From: DASVUS01 sp036388675
GTDB lineage: Bacteria; Armatimonadota; Abditibacteriia; Abditibacteriales; Abditibacteriaceae
Assembly: GCA_036388675.1 (NCBI GenBank)
Contig: DASVRI010000033.1
Coordinates: 1 to 64,000, forward strand
Length of the DNA stretch: 64,000 bases
Direction: 5' to 3'
The notes below the pieces were generated by a model that worked only from the letters and a program-made list of their open reading frames with translations, was not told where the DNA came from and made no database searches. Shown piece after piece: positions 14,746 to 23,442 of this stretch (positions are counted from its first letter, which is position 1; each line of letters starts with the position of its first letter). The translations under genes and the position numbers were made by a program.

Positions 14746-15417
14746 GTCTCTGGCAAGATAGTCAACGCACGCGATGAAGCGTCCTGTCGGTGAATGTGCC
14801 CGGAGGCATCAAATTTGTTCTCAGGTACAAATTCGCAATTGGCACAGGCGGCTTACATCAGCACATCTCGAGTGGGAAGAGGAACTGCGGCCACGGCCAG
14901 GTCTTAGCATCACCTACCATCACCACCGATGAAGATGAGCACAGGCAACTTGAATTCGGAATTGACGGCATTTTGAGGTGGCCAATCGGTTGAGGAATGC
15001 GCAAGGCCAATAGCCACAGATGTTCACTGCCATCCTCTGCATGTCGCAACTGTGTGGCGTGGCCCGAGTGCTCGGCGCGGCAACCGATAGCGAATATCAC
15101 AAAAGTACATGTTTAAACCGAGGGGTGCAACCGCCTGGCCGAGCGGAGCGGCTGGCCTGAAGTTCTCACACAGCTTACACGCTCGAAGCAATGGTGCTGC
15201 TGTCGAGATGCCGAAGCGGAGCGGCCTTAACGAAATAAAAATACTATCGCACTGTTTGGGAAAAGCAAAGTCGTACACGGCTGAGATGACAGTCGAACCC
15301 GACACAGCAATCGCAGCACGACCTGCATGAAAACGGAGTGGACGCCGTGCATTCGTGAGGGGCATTTGAGGAGCCTATTTCAAGGCTCATAAACGGGCAA
15401 AACCGGACTTTATAACA
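14746..15417. other. Region after the array with no convincing gene
   Basis: Only short, unconvincing open frames are present (for example one at 14790-14993 on the plus strand and one at 14858-15100 on the minus strand). I see no family motif, no ribosome-binding site of note and no CRISPR-like repeat. It may be decayed mobile DNA or an old array end. GAGTACTC is absent from this stretch. Confidence 0.5.
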
Positions 15418-15615
15418 ATGGATCAACGACGCCAGGGAGATCGAAGGCAGGGAGAGCGACGCAGTGGAGAACGGCGTCGCCACGTCCGCCGTGAGGAAGA
15501 ACGCGAGCAACAGGAAGAGCAGGCTCAGGAGGCCACCAAGCGCGAGCTACTCGACTTTCTCCAGGAACTTCAACAAAAGAAACCGCCGCATCCCGATTCA
15601 TCAGAAACCGGCTAG
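15418..15615 (+). CDS. Small, extremely charged protein
   Basis: 65 residues. The first half is a run of Arg/Gln/Gly/Glu repeats (MDQRRQGDRRQGERRSGERR), resembling the RRxGxERR stretches that precede signalling domains such as PilZ or GGDEF. The second half is a Gln/Glu helix ending PPHPDSSETG. It has a TATAAC-like hexamer just before the ATG but no strong ribosome-binding site. It may be a genuine small nucleic-acid-binding protein or a remnant of a larger gene. I recognise no family. Confidence 0.4.
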   Translation: MDQRRQGDRRQGERRSGERRRHVRREEEREQQEEQAQEATKRELLDFLQELQQKKPPHPDSSETG

Positions 15616-15739
15616 ACGATCTGATCCGTCGATGTGACCGGCCCCGCTGAGCCGCAATGTCATGGTTTAACGCCACTACGTGCAGCGAAGCGCCGTGCGC
15701 CAAAGCACCAGTGGCAGCGAATGCTTTATACTGCGCGCC

Positions 15740-16573
15740 ATGAATCACACATCGCACAACCATTCGTCAGCCCGGCTTTCCGTTTCAAGCTGGAGCCTGA
15801 AAAGCGTGCTCGGCAACCCGCCGTTTTTTGGTGTCGGACGCGAACCTGAGTACTCGCAGACGTTGCCGGATGGCGCTCTGCCTCTTGTTGAACTGCCGGC
15901 GCGTCTGAAAGAATTCGGCATCGGCACGCTGGAGATTTGCCACTTCCACCTGCCGTCGCGCGAGCCTTCCTATTTGCAGGAATTGCGTAGCGCCATTGAA
16001 AGTGCCGGTGTCGAATTGTGGTCGATTTTGATTGACGACGGCGACATCACGCACCCGCAACACGCCGCGCGCGACACCCAATGGGTTGCCGGTTGGATTG
16101 ATGTGGCCGGCGCTCTCGGCTCGCGCAACGCGCGTGTTATCGCCGGCAAAGCCGAACCGACAGCGGAAGCTCTGGAGATCAGCCATAGCAATTTGCAACA
16201 GTTGGCAAGTCATGCTGAGAATGTCGGCGTTCACCTCATGACGGAGAACTGGTATCCGACCCTATCGCGCCCCGAGTTCGTGCTGCAAACACTGGAGATG
16301 CTCGATGGGCGTTTGGGCCTGTGCGTCGACTTCGGCAACTGGAGCGGCGCCACCAAATATGACGACCTGGCAGCCATTATGCCGCACGCGCGTTCGTGTC
16401 ACACCAAAGCGCAGTTTCCCAACGGACACATTGACCGCGAAGACTTCGTGCGCTGCTTGGAGATGACGAAGCAGAACAATTTCAGCGGCCCGCATACCCT
16501 GATTTATGACAGCGGCGGCGATGAGTGGCAGGGACTGACGGTCGAGAAAGAGATCGTTTCCACGTACTTGTAA
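15740..16573 (+). CDS. Sugar phosphate isomerase/epimerase-like TIM-barrel protein
   Basis: 277 residues from ATG 15740; a TATACT hexamer (15727-15732) ends 7 bp before it, so the message may be leaderless. The AP-endonuclease-2-like barrel is visible as SVSSWSL near the start, GIGTLEICHFHLP, ENVGVHLMTENW (metal-ligand Glu strand), GRLGLCVDFGNW (Asp strand) and RSCHTKAQFPNG (His strand). Enzymes of this fold isomerise or epimerise sugars using a divalent metal. The substrate cannot be told. The end of the gene contains an 18-bp tandem duplication covering the stop codon (16564-16599). Confidence 0.82.
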   Translation: MNHTSHNHSSARLSVSSWSLKSVLGNPPFFGVGREPEYSQTLPDGALPLVELPARLKEFGIGTLEICHFHLPSREPSYLQELRSAIESAGVELWSILIDDGDITHPQHAARDTQWVAGWIDVAGALGSRNARVIAGKAEPTAEALEISHSNLQQLASHAENVGVHLMTENWYPTLSRPEFVLQTLEMLDGRLGLCVDFGNWSGATKYDDLAAIMPHARSCHTKAQFPNGHIDREDFVRCLEMTKQNNFSGPHTLIYDSGGDEWQGLTVEKEIVSTYL

Positions 16574-16628
16574 GAAGCCGAGTACTTGTAAGAAGCCAAG
16601 GCTAAGAAGCTGAACGGGCAGCGCTCTA

Positions 16629-18698
16629 TTAACCATCGACATGGATAATGGGGCGCCGCGCCGGATCGGATTCGGCCTGGCGCAGCACTTCGCGTGTGAC
16701 GGGCGCCGTGTCGCCGGAGCCCAGAAACAAGTAGCGCAGCAAAAACACCAGCGGATTGCCTTCCGACCAGGCGAAGTAGGCGTGCGGTCGGTCGCCGGTG
16801 GCGTCGCGCATATACAGCAGCAAAGCGGCGATGGCGTTGGGCACTGTAGAAGATTCGGCGCGCAAAACACGGTAGCCGTCCACATCGACGCCGCGCACGC
16901 GCAGAGTGCCGGCGAACTCGGAAGCGTCGATGACATCAACTTCCAGAAACAAAATGGGAAACGCGCCGGGAATGTGGCTGTCCTCGCGCTGCCGGTCTTC
17001 TTTGAGGGCATATTCGCGTGCGTCGCCCTGCTGCCGCTTATTAGCCACGATGCGCAGATGACCCCGGCTGCGTGCCGCTTCGTCGATAAAGCGTTGAGCC
17101 TCTGCATCGAGTTCAACGTGCTCGACACGCAGTTCCGTGGTGCGGAAGATGCGCGACAAGAGCGACACAAAAACAATGGCGCCAATGAAGAAACAGGCGA
17201 TCTTCAAGCCTTCGGGTTGATCTTTGATGTTCACAAAAGTGGTGAAGACGAAAATCAAGGCGATGATGCCAAATGCGAAAGTCGCGGCCTTTTGTCCTTT
17301 CTCGCGCGCCGAAAGCGTGACCGCAATGGTGGCCGAAGTCATGAGTGCGAGTACTCCGGTGGCGTAGGCACCGCCCTGGGCATTCACATCGGCACGAAAT
17401 GCAATCGTGACCACAAAGCAAATCGCGGTAAAAATCAGCACCAACGGACGGGTGGCGCGCGCCCAGTCGGGAGCCATGCCGTAACGCGGCAGGTAGCGCG
17501 GCACAATGTTGAGCAGGCCTGCCATCGCCGAAGCTCCGGCAAACCACAAGATCATGATGGTGCTGAAGTCATACACCGTTCCAAACACATCACCCAGATA
17601 CTTGTGCGCCAGATAAGCCAGTGCGCGGCCATAAGCCCTGCCCGGTTCAGCGCCGTTCTTGCCCGGTAAAAATTCCTCGTGCGGAATCAGCGTCGTGGTG
17701 ATAAAGCTGCTGCAAAGCAACAGCACGCTCATGATGAGGGCCGCGGTTGTGAGCAGTTTGCGCGTGTTCTGGATGCGTCCGACAGGCTGCTCGTGTCTGT
17801 CGCCGGGCTCGCCTTTGACCAGCGGCATAATAACGACGCCGGTCTCAAAACCCGAAAGGCCCAGCGCCAGTTTCGGAAAAAGCAACATGGCAGCACCAAT
17901 CATCAATAACGGATTGGGCTGCGCCGCGAACAAGGCGTCTCTCCATTGTGGCAGCGCTTCAGGATGGGCCAGAATCTCGGCGAAGCACCGCCCGATAACG
18001 ACTAAGTTCAGAACGATGTACGCTGCCACAATAAAGACCGCAATACCGATAGCCTCATTGAATCCCTTCAAAAATACAGCGGCCAGCAGTGTGATGAGCA
18101 GCAGTGTGATCGGCACTTCGCGCCCGCCCAGGAAATGCAGAAAGGGGTTTTCCACGATGTGCGCTGTGGCGTCGGCTGCCGACAGCGTGATTGTGATAAC
18201 AAAGCCCGTGGCAACAAAGCCGATGAGACACAGCACGAACAGCTTGCCTTTCCACCATGTGAGCAAATGCTCCAGCATCGAGATGGAGCCGTCGCCGTGC
18301 GGGCTTTCTGCGGCCACACGCTTATACATCGGCAGCGCGCCAAAAAGCGTCAGCAGCACCAGAATGAGAGTCGCAATCGGTGACAAGGCTCCTGCCGCCA
18401 GCGCCGCGATGCCCGGCTGGTAGCCAAGCGTCGAGAAGTAATCGACTCCGGTGAGACACATCACCTTCCACCAGGGATGCGTGTGGTGTCGGCCTTCCTG
18501 CTCGTAAGGCGCTTCCACTTCATCAATGTGCCCTTTGAGCAGCCAGCGCGTCAGCGGCCCCGGTGGTGTCTTTGCCGCCCGCTGCGCAACCAGGGGAAAG
18601 GTGTAAGTGCCGGAGGGCGTAAATGGCGTCGTCTGTGCAGCGACACCGTTCGTGGCATCGGTGCTGTTATTTGTAGATTCGGACGACAAATCGGTCAT
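16629..18698 (-). CDS. APC-superfamily permease, probable cation or amino-acid transporter
   Basis: 689 residues from the ATG at 18698; the frame remains open upstream but that part is a non-coding leader. After a Thr/Ser-rich N-terminus come KVMCLTGVDYFSTLGYQPGIAA (first core helix, with the unwound GVDYFSTLGY segment), about 12 membrane helices, and a C-terminal cytoplasmic domain of about 130 residues that includes RVEHVELDAEAQRFIDEA and FAWSEGNPLVFLLRYLFLG. The family includes transporters annotated as potassium or amino-acid permeases; the substrate is not certain. It carries one GAGTACTC (17349). A long, structured-looking leader precedes it. Confidence 0.82.
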   Translation of the reverse strand: MTDLSSESTNNSTDATNGVAAQTTPFTPSGTYTFPLVAQRAAKTPPGPLTRWLLKGHIDEVEAPYEQEGRHHTHPWWKVMCLTGVDYFSTLGYQPGIAALAAGALSPIATLILVLLTLFGALPMYKRVAAESPHGDGSISMLEHLLTWWKGKLFVLCLIGFVATGFVITITLSAADATAHIVENPFLHFLGGREVPITLLLITLLAAVFLKGFNEAIGIAVFIVAAYIVLNLVVIGRCFAEILAHPEALPQWRDALFAAQPNPLLMIGAAMLLFPKLALGLSGFETGVVIMPLVKGEPGDRHEQPVGRIQNTRKLLTTAALIMSVLLLCSSFITTTLIPHEEFLPGKNGAEPGRAYGRALAYLAHKYLGDVFGTVYDFSTIMILWFAGASAMAGLLNIVPRYLPRYGMAPDWARATRPLVLIFTAICFVVTIAFRADVNAQGGAYATGVLALMTSATIAVTLSAREKGQKAATFAFGIIALIFVFTTFVNIKDQPEGLKIACFFIGAIVFVSLLSRIFRTTELRVEHVELDAEAQRFIDEAARSRGHLRIVANKRQQGDAREYALKEDRQREDSHIPGAFPILFLEVDVIDASEFAGTLRVRGVDVDGYRVLRAESSTVPNAIAALLLYMRDATGDRPHAYFAWSEGNPLVFLLRYLFLGSGDTAPVTREVLRQAESDPARRPIIHVDG

Positions 18699-18879
18699 CG
18701 GAGGGTTCCTCCACCGGGCTGAGACTGAGAGAGATTTGGGGTATTCAAGCGTGCGCCAGTATATCAAAACGTGCGCCAAGAATAGCCACCGATGCTCACA
18801 ACCGACTTTGGTCAGATGAAGCAAGTCGAGTACTGGATGCAACCCACGACTTGCCAATGCGTCTATATCCCTGTAAAAT

Positions 18880-19110
18880 GACGTTGTCGGTGACGGTGAA
18901 TTTGTAAACCAATTTTGCCCTGCCGCGTGCGTGACATCCGATACAGGTTTGAGCCTACACTCACCATGACGGGAGCCCAACTCCTTTGCCGGGACTCCAC
19001 CTGCCGATGCCTTAACCGGATCTTCCGGGTACTCGTAAGAGTATGCGGATAACGGCAGTCGAGCGAGGGTAAGGAACGGCGCCCACCTGCTTACAGCGGG
19101 TTCAAAAACT
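18880..19110 (-). promoter_or_regulatory. Candidate structured 5' leader or riboswitch of the permease gene
   Basis: The 500 bp upstream of the permease has no gene on the minus strand. Read on that strand it holds several complementary blocks: TCCGG after CCGGA, GGAGT-TGGG-CTCCC, GTGAG with AGGCTCAAACCT, and CGGATGTCACG followed by CGCGGCAGGG. The order GGAG.TCCCG, GGTGAG, then ATCGGATGTCACGC loosely recalls the ydaO (c-di-AMP) riboswitch, which often controls potassium and APC transporters. The match is not strong enough to name it. Confidence 0.33.
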
Positions 19111-19219
19111 TGACGATGCACGGCGTAGCGGGGCATTTCTAAACGCTTGAGGCGGAAAGATGAAGGATAACGGGATATAATTCCCCTTGTCTTCCACTTT
19201 CCGCCTTTTTCTTTTCTCC

Positions 19220-20620
19220 ATGGGATTGTTTCCCGAGCACGAACTCGACACCGCGACGCCTGCCGCGACGCACCAATCGCACCAGAACGGTGGCGGCTTG
19301 CCCGACGGCGTGGCCGACATGACGCTGCCCCTCGCCGCCCGTTTGCGCCCGCGCAACTTCGATGAATTCGTGGGACAAAGTCATCTCGTCGCACCTGAAG
19401 CGCCGCTGCGTCGTGCCATCGAAGCCGACCGCGCGCCTTCCTGTGTTTTCTTCGGCCCCGCCGGAACCGGCAAAACCACACTGGCGCGGCTGTGCGCCGG
19501 CCAAACACAGGCACACTTCGAAGATTTCTCGGCTGTGACCGGCGGTGTCGCCGATGTGCGACGCATCATTGCCGCGGCCCAGGCGCGCCGCAAAGCGACA
19601 GCGAGTACTCGCAGTGGCATCGTGCAGCGCACCGTGCTTTTCGTGGATGAGATTCATCGCTTCAACCGCGCGCAGCAGGACGCGTTTCTGCCGCACGTCG
19701 AAGACGGCACCGTGACACTGATCGGAGCCACGACGGAAAATCCGCTGGCTACCGTCAACACTCCCCTGCTCTCGCGCTGCCGCCTGTTTCGCTTCGAATC
19801 GCTCACCGAAGACGACTTACTGGGATTGCTGCAACGCGCTCTGCGCGACGAGCGCGGGCTGGCGCACCTCGATATTCAGGTTGAAGAAGAGGCGCTGCGC
19901 CACATCGCGCGTTCGGCGCTGGGCGATGCACGCACTTGTCTCAACGCGCTGGAAATGGCTGCCGATTTAGTTCGCGCCGATCGAGTACTCACATTGCAGC
20001 TTGCCGAAGAAGCCGTGGGGCGGCGCGCGCTGGACTACGATAAGAGCGGCGACAATCACTATCACATCATTTCGGCGTATATCAAGTCGCTGCGCGGCGG
20101 TGATCCCGATGCGGCGCTGCTGTGGATGGTGCGTATGCTGGATGCCGGCGAAGACCCTATGTTCATCGCGCGACGCCTGGTGATACAATCTTCAGAGGAC
20201 ATCGGCAACGCCGATCCACACGCACTGCCGCTCGCTATGGCGGCGCTGCTGGCCGTGGAGAAAATCGGTTTGCCGGAAGCGGCGATTCCCCTGGCGCAGG
20301 CCACCATCTACGTCACGACGGCTCCCAAGAGCAACGCGTCCTATGTCGCACTGGGGCGCGCTCGTGAAGCGTTGGCCACGGGACAGCCGCCCGCTGTGCC
20401 GATGCATCTGCGAGCCGCCAGTCTCCGGGGAGCGCGCGAACGTCTGGGCGAGGGCGAAGGCTACATCTATCCGCACGACGAGCCGGGGCACTTTGCGCGT
20501 CAGGATTATCTGCCGCCCGGTTGGAAGCCGCAAGCTTTTTACGAGCCGAGCGAACAGGGATATGAGAGCAAAATCGCACAACGTTTAAGAAGCTGGTGGA
20601 ATGGACACAATGATGAATGA
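19220..20620 (+). CDS. rarA: Replication-associated recombination protein RarA (MgsA), AAA+ ATPase
   Basis: 466 residues from ATG 19220 (MGLFPEHEL), preceded by a TATAAT hexamer at 19176-19181. RarA acts at stalled replication forks and is related to clamp-loader ATPases. Visible motifs are LAARLRPRNFDEFVGQSHL, Walker A GPAGTGKTTLARL, Walker B VLFVDEIHRFNRAQQD, sensor GATTENP, and the family segments HYHIISAYIKSLRGGDPDAAL and EDIGNADPHALPLA. It carries two GAGTACTC sites (19603, 19983). Complete and normal in length. Confidence 0.95.
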   Translation: MGLFPEHELDTATPAATHQSHQNGGGLPDGVADMTLPLAARLRPRNFDEFVGQSHLVAPEAPLRRAIEADRAPSCVFFGPAGTGKTTLARLCAGQTQAHFEDFSAVTGGVADVRRIIAAAQARRKATASTRSGIVQRTVLFVDEIHRFNRAQQDAFLPHVEDGTVTLIGATTENPLATVNTPLLSRCRLFRFESLTEDDLLGLLQRALRDERGLAHLDIQVEEEALRHIARSALGDARTCLNALEMAADLVRADRVLTLQLAEEAVGRRALDYDKSGDNHYHIISAYIKSLRGGDPDAALLWMVRMLDAGEDPMFIARRLVIQSSEDIGNADPHALPLAMAALLAVEKIGLPEAAIPLAQATIYVTTAPKSNASYVALGRAREALATGQPPAVPMHLRAASLRGARERLGEGEGYIYPHDEPGHFARQDYLPPGWKPQAFYEPSEQGYESKIAQRLRSWWNGHNDE

Positions 20621-20713
20621 CGGTTTGCAGGCGGCGACGCCCAAACGCTCCGAGTACTCGCCAGATCTTTTGTGCTCGAAGTGCAGCCGGCCATCGTCAG
20701 CAGGAGGGCCATC

Positions 20714-21235
20714 ATGGATTTAAGATTACGCAGCCGCCGGACGGGCAGCGCGACGGTTGTTGAAGTGGGAGGCGAAGTGGAGTTGCACAGCGCCAACCAG
20801 TTGCGCGACGAACTGCTACGCGCCGGCGAGGCGGAGCACCCGTGCGTGGTTGTCGATTTATCGCGTGTCACGTTTATTGATTCCACAGGTTTGGGAGTGC
20901 TGGTTGGTGCGCTGAAACGCGTGCGCGAGAAAGGTGCGCTTTCGTTGGTGTGTCCACAGCGCCAGGTGCGCCGCGTGTTTGAAATCACCGGGCTTACCAA
21001 AGTCTTTCCCATGTTCGATAACCTGGAGGCCGCCGTAGCGTCCTGTCCCACAAAGCTCCCCGCAGTTCGCAAAGCGCCCGGCACCGATCCGGTGGAAAGC
21101 GAACCCGGCACGGCTGCGGGCACGAACAACGCGGCGGGTTCCACCGCGGCGGGTTCCACACCGTCCGGTTCCGAAGTCACAGTCGGTCTGCGCAGCAGCA
21201 ATCAGGACGAAGTTCAAGGAGGCGCAAATGAGTAA
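20714..21235 (+). CDS. Anti-anti-sigma factor, STAS domain (RsbV/SpoIIAA-like)
   Basis: 173 residues from ATG 20714 with AGGAGGG upstream. STAS domain at residues about 1-105: VVDLSRVTFIDSTGLGVLVG holds the Ser that the partner anti-sigma kinase phosphorylates (DST motif). The C-terminal about 65 residues are a low-complexity Gly/Ser/Thr/Ala tail with a 15-bp tandem duplication (21131-21160). When unphosphorylated it should sequester the anti-sigma factor encoded next, freeing the sigma factor. It overlaps rsbW by 8 bp. The tail is not usual for the family. Confidence 0.9.
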   Translation: MDLRLRSRRTGSATVVEVGGEVELHSANQLRDELLRAGEAEHPCVVVDLSRVTFIDSTGLGVLVGALKRVREKGALSLVCPQRQVRRVFEITGLTKVFPMFDNLEAAVASCPTKLPAVRKAPGTDPVESEPGTAAGTNNAAGSTAAGSTPSGSEVTVGLRSSNQDEVQGGANE

Positions 21236-21920
21236 GTCGCAAATGCAGCCGCGCCTCCATCTCGGACATAGCGACGCTGCTTTTTCGCAGGAAAGCGCCG
21301 CACCCAACACAAAGAAGGCCTCTGCCGTGCAGGCTGCCGTCTCAATGCCCGCTCCCGGACCCGATACCATTGTGCTGCACATCCCCTCGCGGCCCGAATA
21401 CGTGCGCGTCGTGCGACTGGCTCTGGGAGGTATCGCCAGCCGCATGGAGTTCTCCTATGAAGATGTGGAAGACATGAAGCTGGCCGTCTCGGAAGCGTGT
21501 AACAACGCTATTCTCCATGCCGCTCCCGCCCTGGGCGAATGCGACACGCCAGAAGGCAAGCCCGAGCCGGAGCAATCTTCCACAATGGAGCAATCTTCCA
21601 CAATGGACAACCTGGCCGATACAGCACGCAAGTCGGGCTCGTTCATGGTTGCCGTGACGCCTTACGACAACCGCCTGGAAATCACAGTCATGGACGAGGG
21701 TTACATCGCGCCGCCGGGCCTGCCGCGTCCGAGTACCGCTCCTCCGCACGGCATTGAGGAAGAGCTACGCGAAAGTGGCCTGGGCTTATACCTGATGCAA
21801 TCGATGATGGACGAAGTTGAGCATCACACCGGCGAGAATTCGCAAACCGTGGTGCGCCTGGTGAAGTATTTGCCGAGCTACAAGATACAGGCCGAAGTTG
21901 AAGCGAACCCTCAGTTGTAA
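21228..21920 (+). CDS. Anti-sigma factor serine kinase (RsbW/SpoIIAB-like, GHKL fold)
   Basis: 230 residues. It binds and inhibits the sigma factor encoded downstream and phosphorylates the anti-anti-sigma protein. HATPase_c_2 motifs are EDVEDMKLAVSEACNNAILHA (N box), ITVMDEGYIAPPGLP (G1) and ESGLGLYLMQSMMDEVEH (G2). An insert between the N box and G1 contains an exact 18-bp tandem duplication (21570-21605) adding one extra EQSSTM unit. A 45-residue disordered N-terminus precedes the kinase fold. The order anti-anti-sigma, anti-sigma, sigma matches the sigB and spoIIA operons. Confidence 0.92.
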   Translation: MSKSQMQPRLHLGHSDAAFSQESAAPNTKKASAVQAAVSMPAPGPDTIVLHIPSRPEYVRVVRLALGGIASRMEFSYEDVEDMKLAVSEACNNAILHAAPALGECDTPEGKPEPEQSSTMEQSSTMDNLADTARKSGSFMVAVTPYDNRLEITVMDEGYIAPPGLPRPSTAPPHGIEEELRESGLGLYLMQSMMDEVEHHTGENSQTVVRLVKYLPSYKIQAEVEANPQL

Positions 21921-21954
21921 AAGCGCCGCCAATTCCCGACAAAGGAGGTGAATC

Positions 21955-23394
21955 GTGCATCATTTCTCTGCGCCTCAATCCAATGTAGAATCGGCATCCT
22001 CACCGTTGCTGCCGCAAGAACCGGAGCTATCAGCAGGAGCAGTGCCGCTGCCGCCCGCAGTGCCGCTACCGCCCGACGCCGAACAACCATCGGCCATAAC
22101 ATCTTCGCCGGATGAAACAGCGGCGATATGGAACCAATCTTCTAAAAACGGAGTGCAAAACACGCTCACAGACGAGACGATGAATAGTGCAGAAGCCTCT
22201 GCCACAGGACCTCTCGCTCGAACACAGCCCGCTTCGGCTGCCGCTTCGGCTGCCGCTCCGGCTGCCGCTTCGCTCACCGACACCGGCGGCCTCGAAACTT
22301 CTTTCGAAGAGAACGCAGATGAAGCGGTATTTGGTGAAACCGTACCACAAGATCTCTCCAGCGAAGCGGCTGGAGAGATCGACCCGCCAATAAATCAGAC
22401 ATTGCAATCGCCAGAGCCGCGGTCTACGCCATTGGGCAATAGCGCGCCACGTCGCCGGGGCCGGCCACGTCGTGCAACGAATAGTGCGGGTTCCGGAGTA
22501 ACAGAAGATGTGACGAGTACTCAGGATAACGAAGGAGCCGGAGACGAGGCTCTCGATGAAGTCTGGGATGCTGAGGCTGGTGACAACACAGCGAGTACTC
22601 AGCCCAGCGGCGGAGAAACTCCGCGCCGCGCCACCAGAGTGACCAGCGCACACGGAGAATTTGACGCCGTATTCAGGGAATGGACTCAAACGCGCGACCC
22701 ACGCCTGCGCGAGCGGCTGATCTTGATGAACCGCAATTTGGTGTCGTATATCGCGCGCCGTTTCATGGATCGCGGCGAAATGTCGGAGGACATCGTGCAG
22801 CAGGGCCTGATCGGTCTTATCAATGCGCTCGATCATTTCGATCCTTCACGCGGCGTGCGTTTCGCCACCTTTGCCACGCCCACCATCATGGGCGAAATCC
22901 GGCGCTACTTCCGCGATAAAAGCTGGGGCATTCGCGTGCCCCGCCGTTTGCAGGAACTCAATCAGGTCATCAACAACCGCATCGAAGATCTGACGCAGGA
23001 ACTGAACCGTTCACCGACGTATGCCGAAATCGCACGCGCGCTCAACCTGCCGATTGAAGAAGTGGTCGAGGCGCTGGAAATGGGATCGGCCATGGAGCCG
23101 ATTTCCATTGACGAAGAGATCTCCTTTGGCCGCGATGAGGCGGGCGCGTCTGTGGGCGATCAAATCGGCGAATGCGATCCGCAACTTGAAGGTTGGGGCG
23201 ATTACGCCGCGCTCGAAACCGCGCTGCAAAAGCTGCCCGAAAAAGAACGCCGAGTACTCCAACTGGCTTACTTCAACGACCACAGCCAGGTCGAAATCGC
23301 GCGTCAAATGAAAGTGTCGCAGATGTTCGTTTCGCGCTTGCAGCGCCGCGCCCTGGCGCACCTGCGCGAACTGATGAACAGCCAGGACGTTTGA
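21955..23394 (+). CDS. SigB/SigF-type sigma factor with a 220-residue disordered extension
   Basis: 479 residues from GTG 21955, which follows a perfect ribosome-binding site AAAGGAGGTG. Residues 1 to about 220 are low-complexity (Pro/Ala/Ser/Glu, with Ala-Ser repeats and RRRGRPRRAT, an AT-hook-like GRP motif). The sigma part starts about HGEFDAVFREW: region 2 has LVSYIARRFMDRGEMSEDIVQQGLIGLINALDHFD and RGVRFATFATPTIMGEIRRYFRD, region 3 RVPRRLQELNQ, and region 4 LPEKERRVLQLAYFNDHSQVEIARQM. General stress-type control by partner switching with the two upstream genes is likely. Sigma factors of this class are normally about 260 residues, so the extension is unusual. Confidence 0.93.
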   Translation: MHHFSAPQSNVESASSPLLPQEPELSAGAVPLPPAVPLPPDAEQPSAITSSPDETAAIWNQSSKNGVQNTLTDETMNSAEASATGPLARTQPASAAASAAAPAAASLTDTGGLETSFEENADEAVFGETVPQDLSSEAAGEIDPPINQTLQSPEPRSTPLGNSAPRRRGRPRRATNSAGSGVTEDVTSTQDNEGAGDEALDEVWDAEAGDNTASTQPSGGETPRRATRVTSAHGEFDAVFREWTQTRDPRLRERLILMNRNLVSYIARRFMDRGEMSEDIVQQGLIGLINALDHFDPSRGVRFATFATPTIMGEIRRYFRDKSWGIRVPRRLQELNQVINNRIEDLTQELNRSPTYAEIARALNLPIEEVVEALEMGSAMEPISIDEEISFGRDEAGASVGDQIGECDPQLEGWGDYAALETALQKLPEKERRVLQLAYFNDHSQVEIARQMKVSQMFVSRLQRRALAHLRELMNSQDV

Positions 23395-23442
23395 ATTCTC
23401 TCCGGCTCGTAATGCCGATACACACGGCGCCGGATTTCTTCT

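Noticed and set aside
14790..14993. A 67-codon ORF after the CRISPR array
   Set aside because: No ribosome-binding site, no recognisable features.
15120..15170. A tRNA-like GGCCGAGCGG segment after the CRISPR array
   Set aside because: No acceptor stem, anticodon arm or T arm could be completed around it.
18699..19514. Upstream extension of the permease reading frame to 961 residues
   Set aside because: The added segment has no membrane or domain features, and the family N-terminus begins near 18698.
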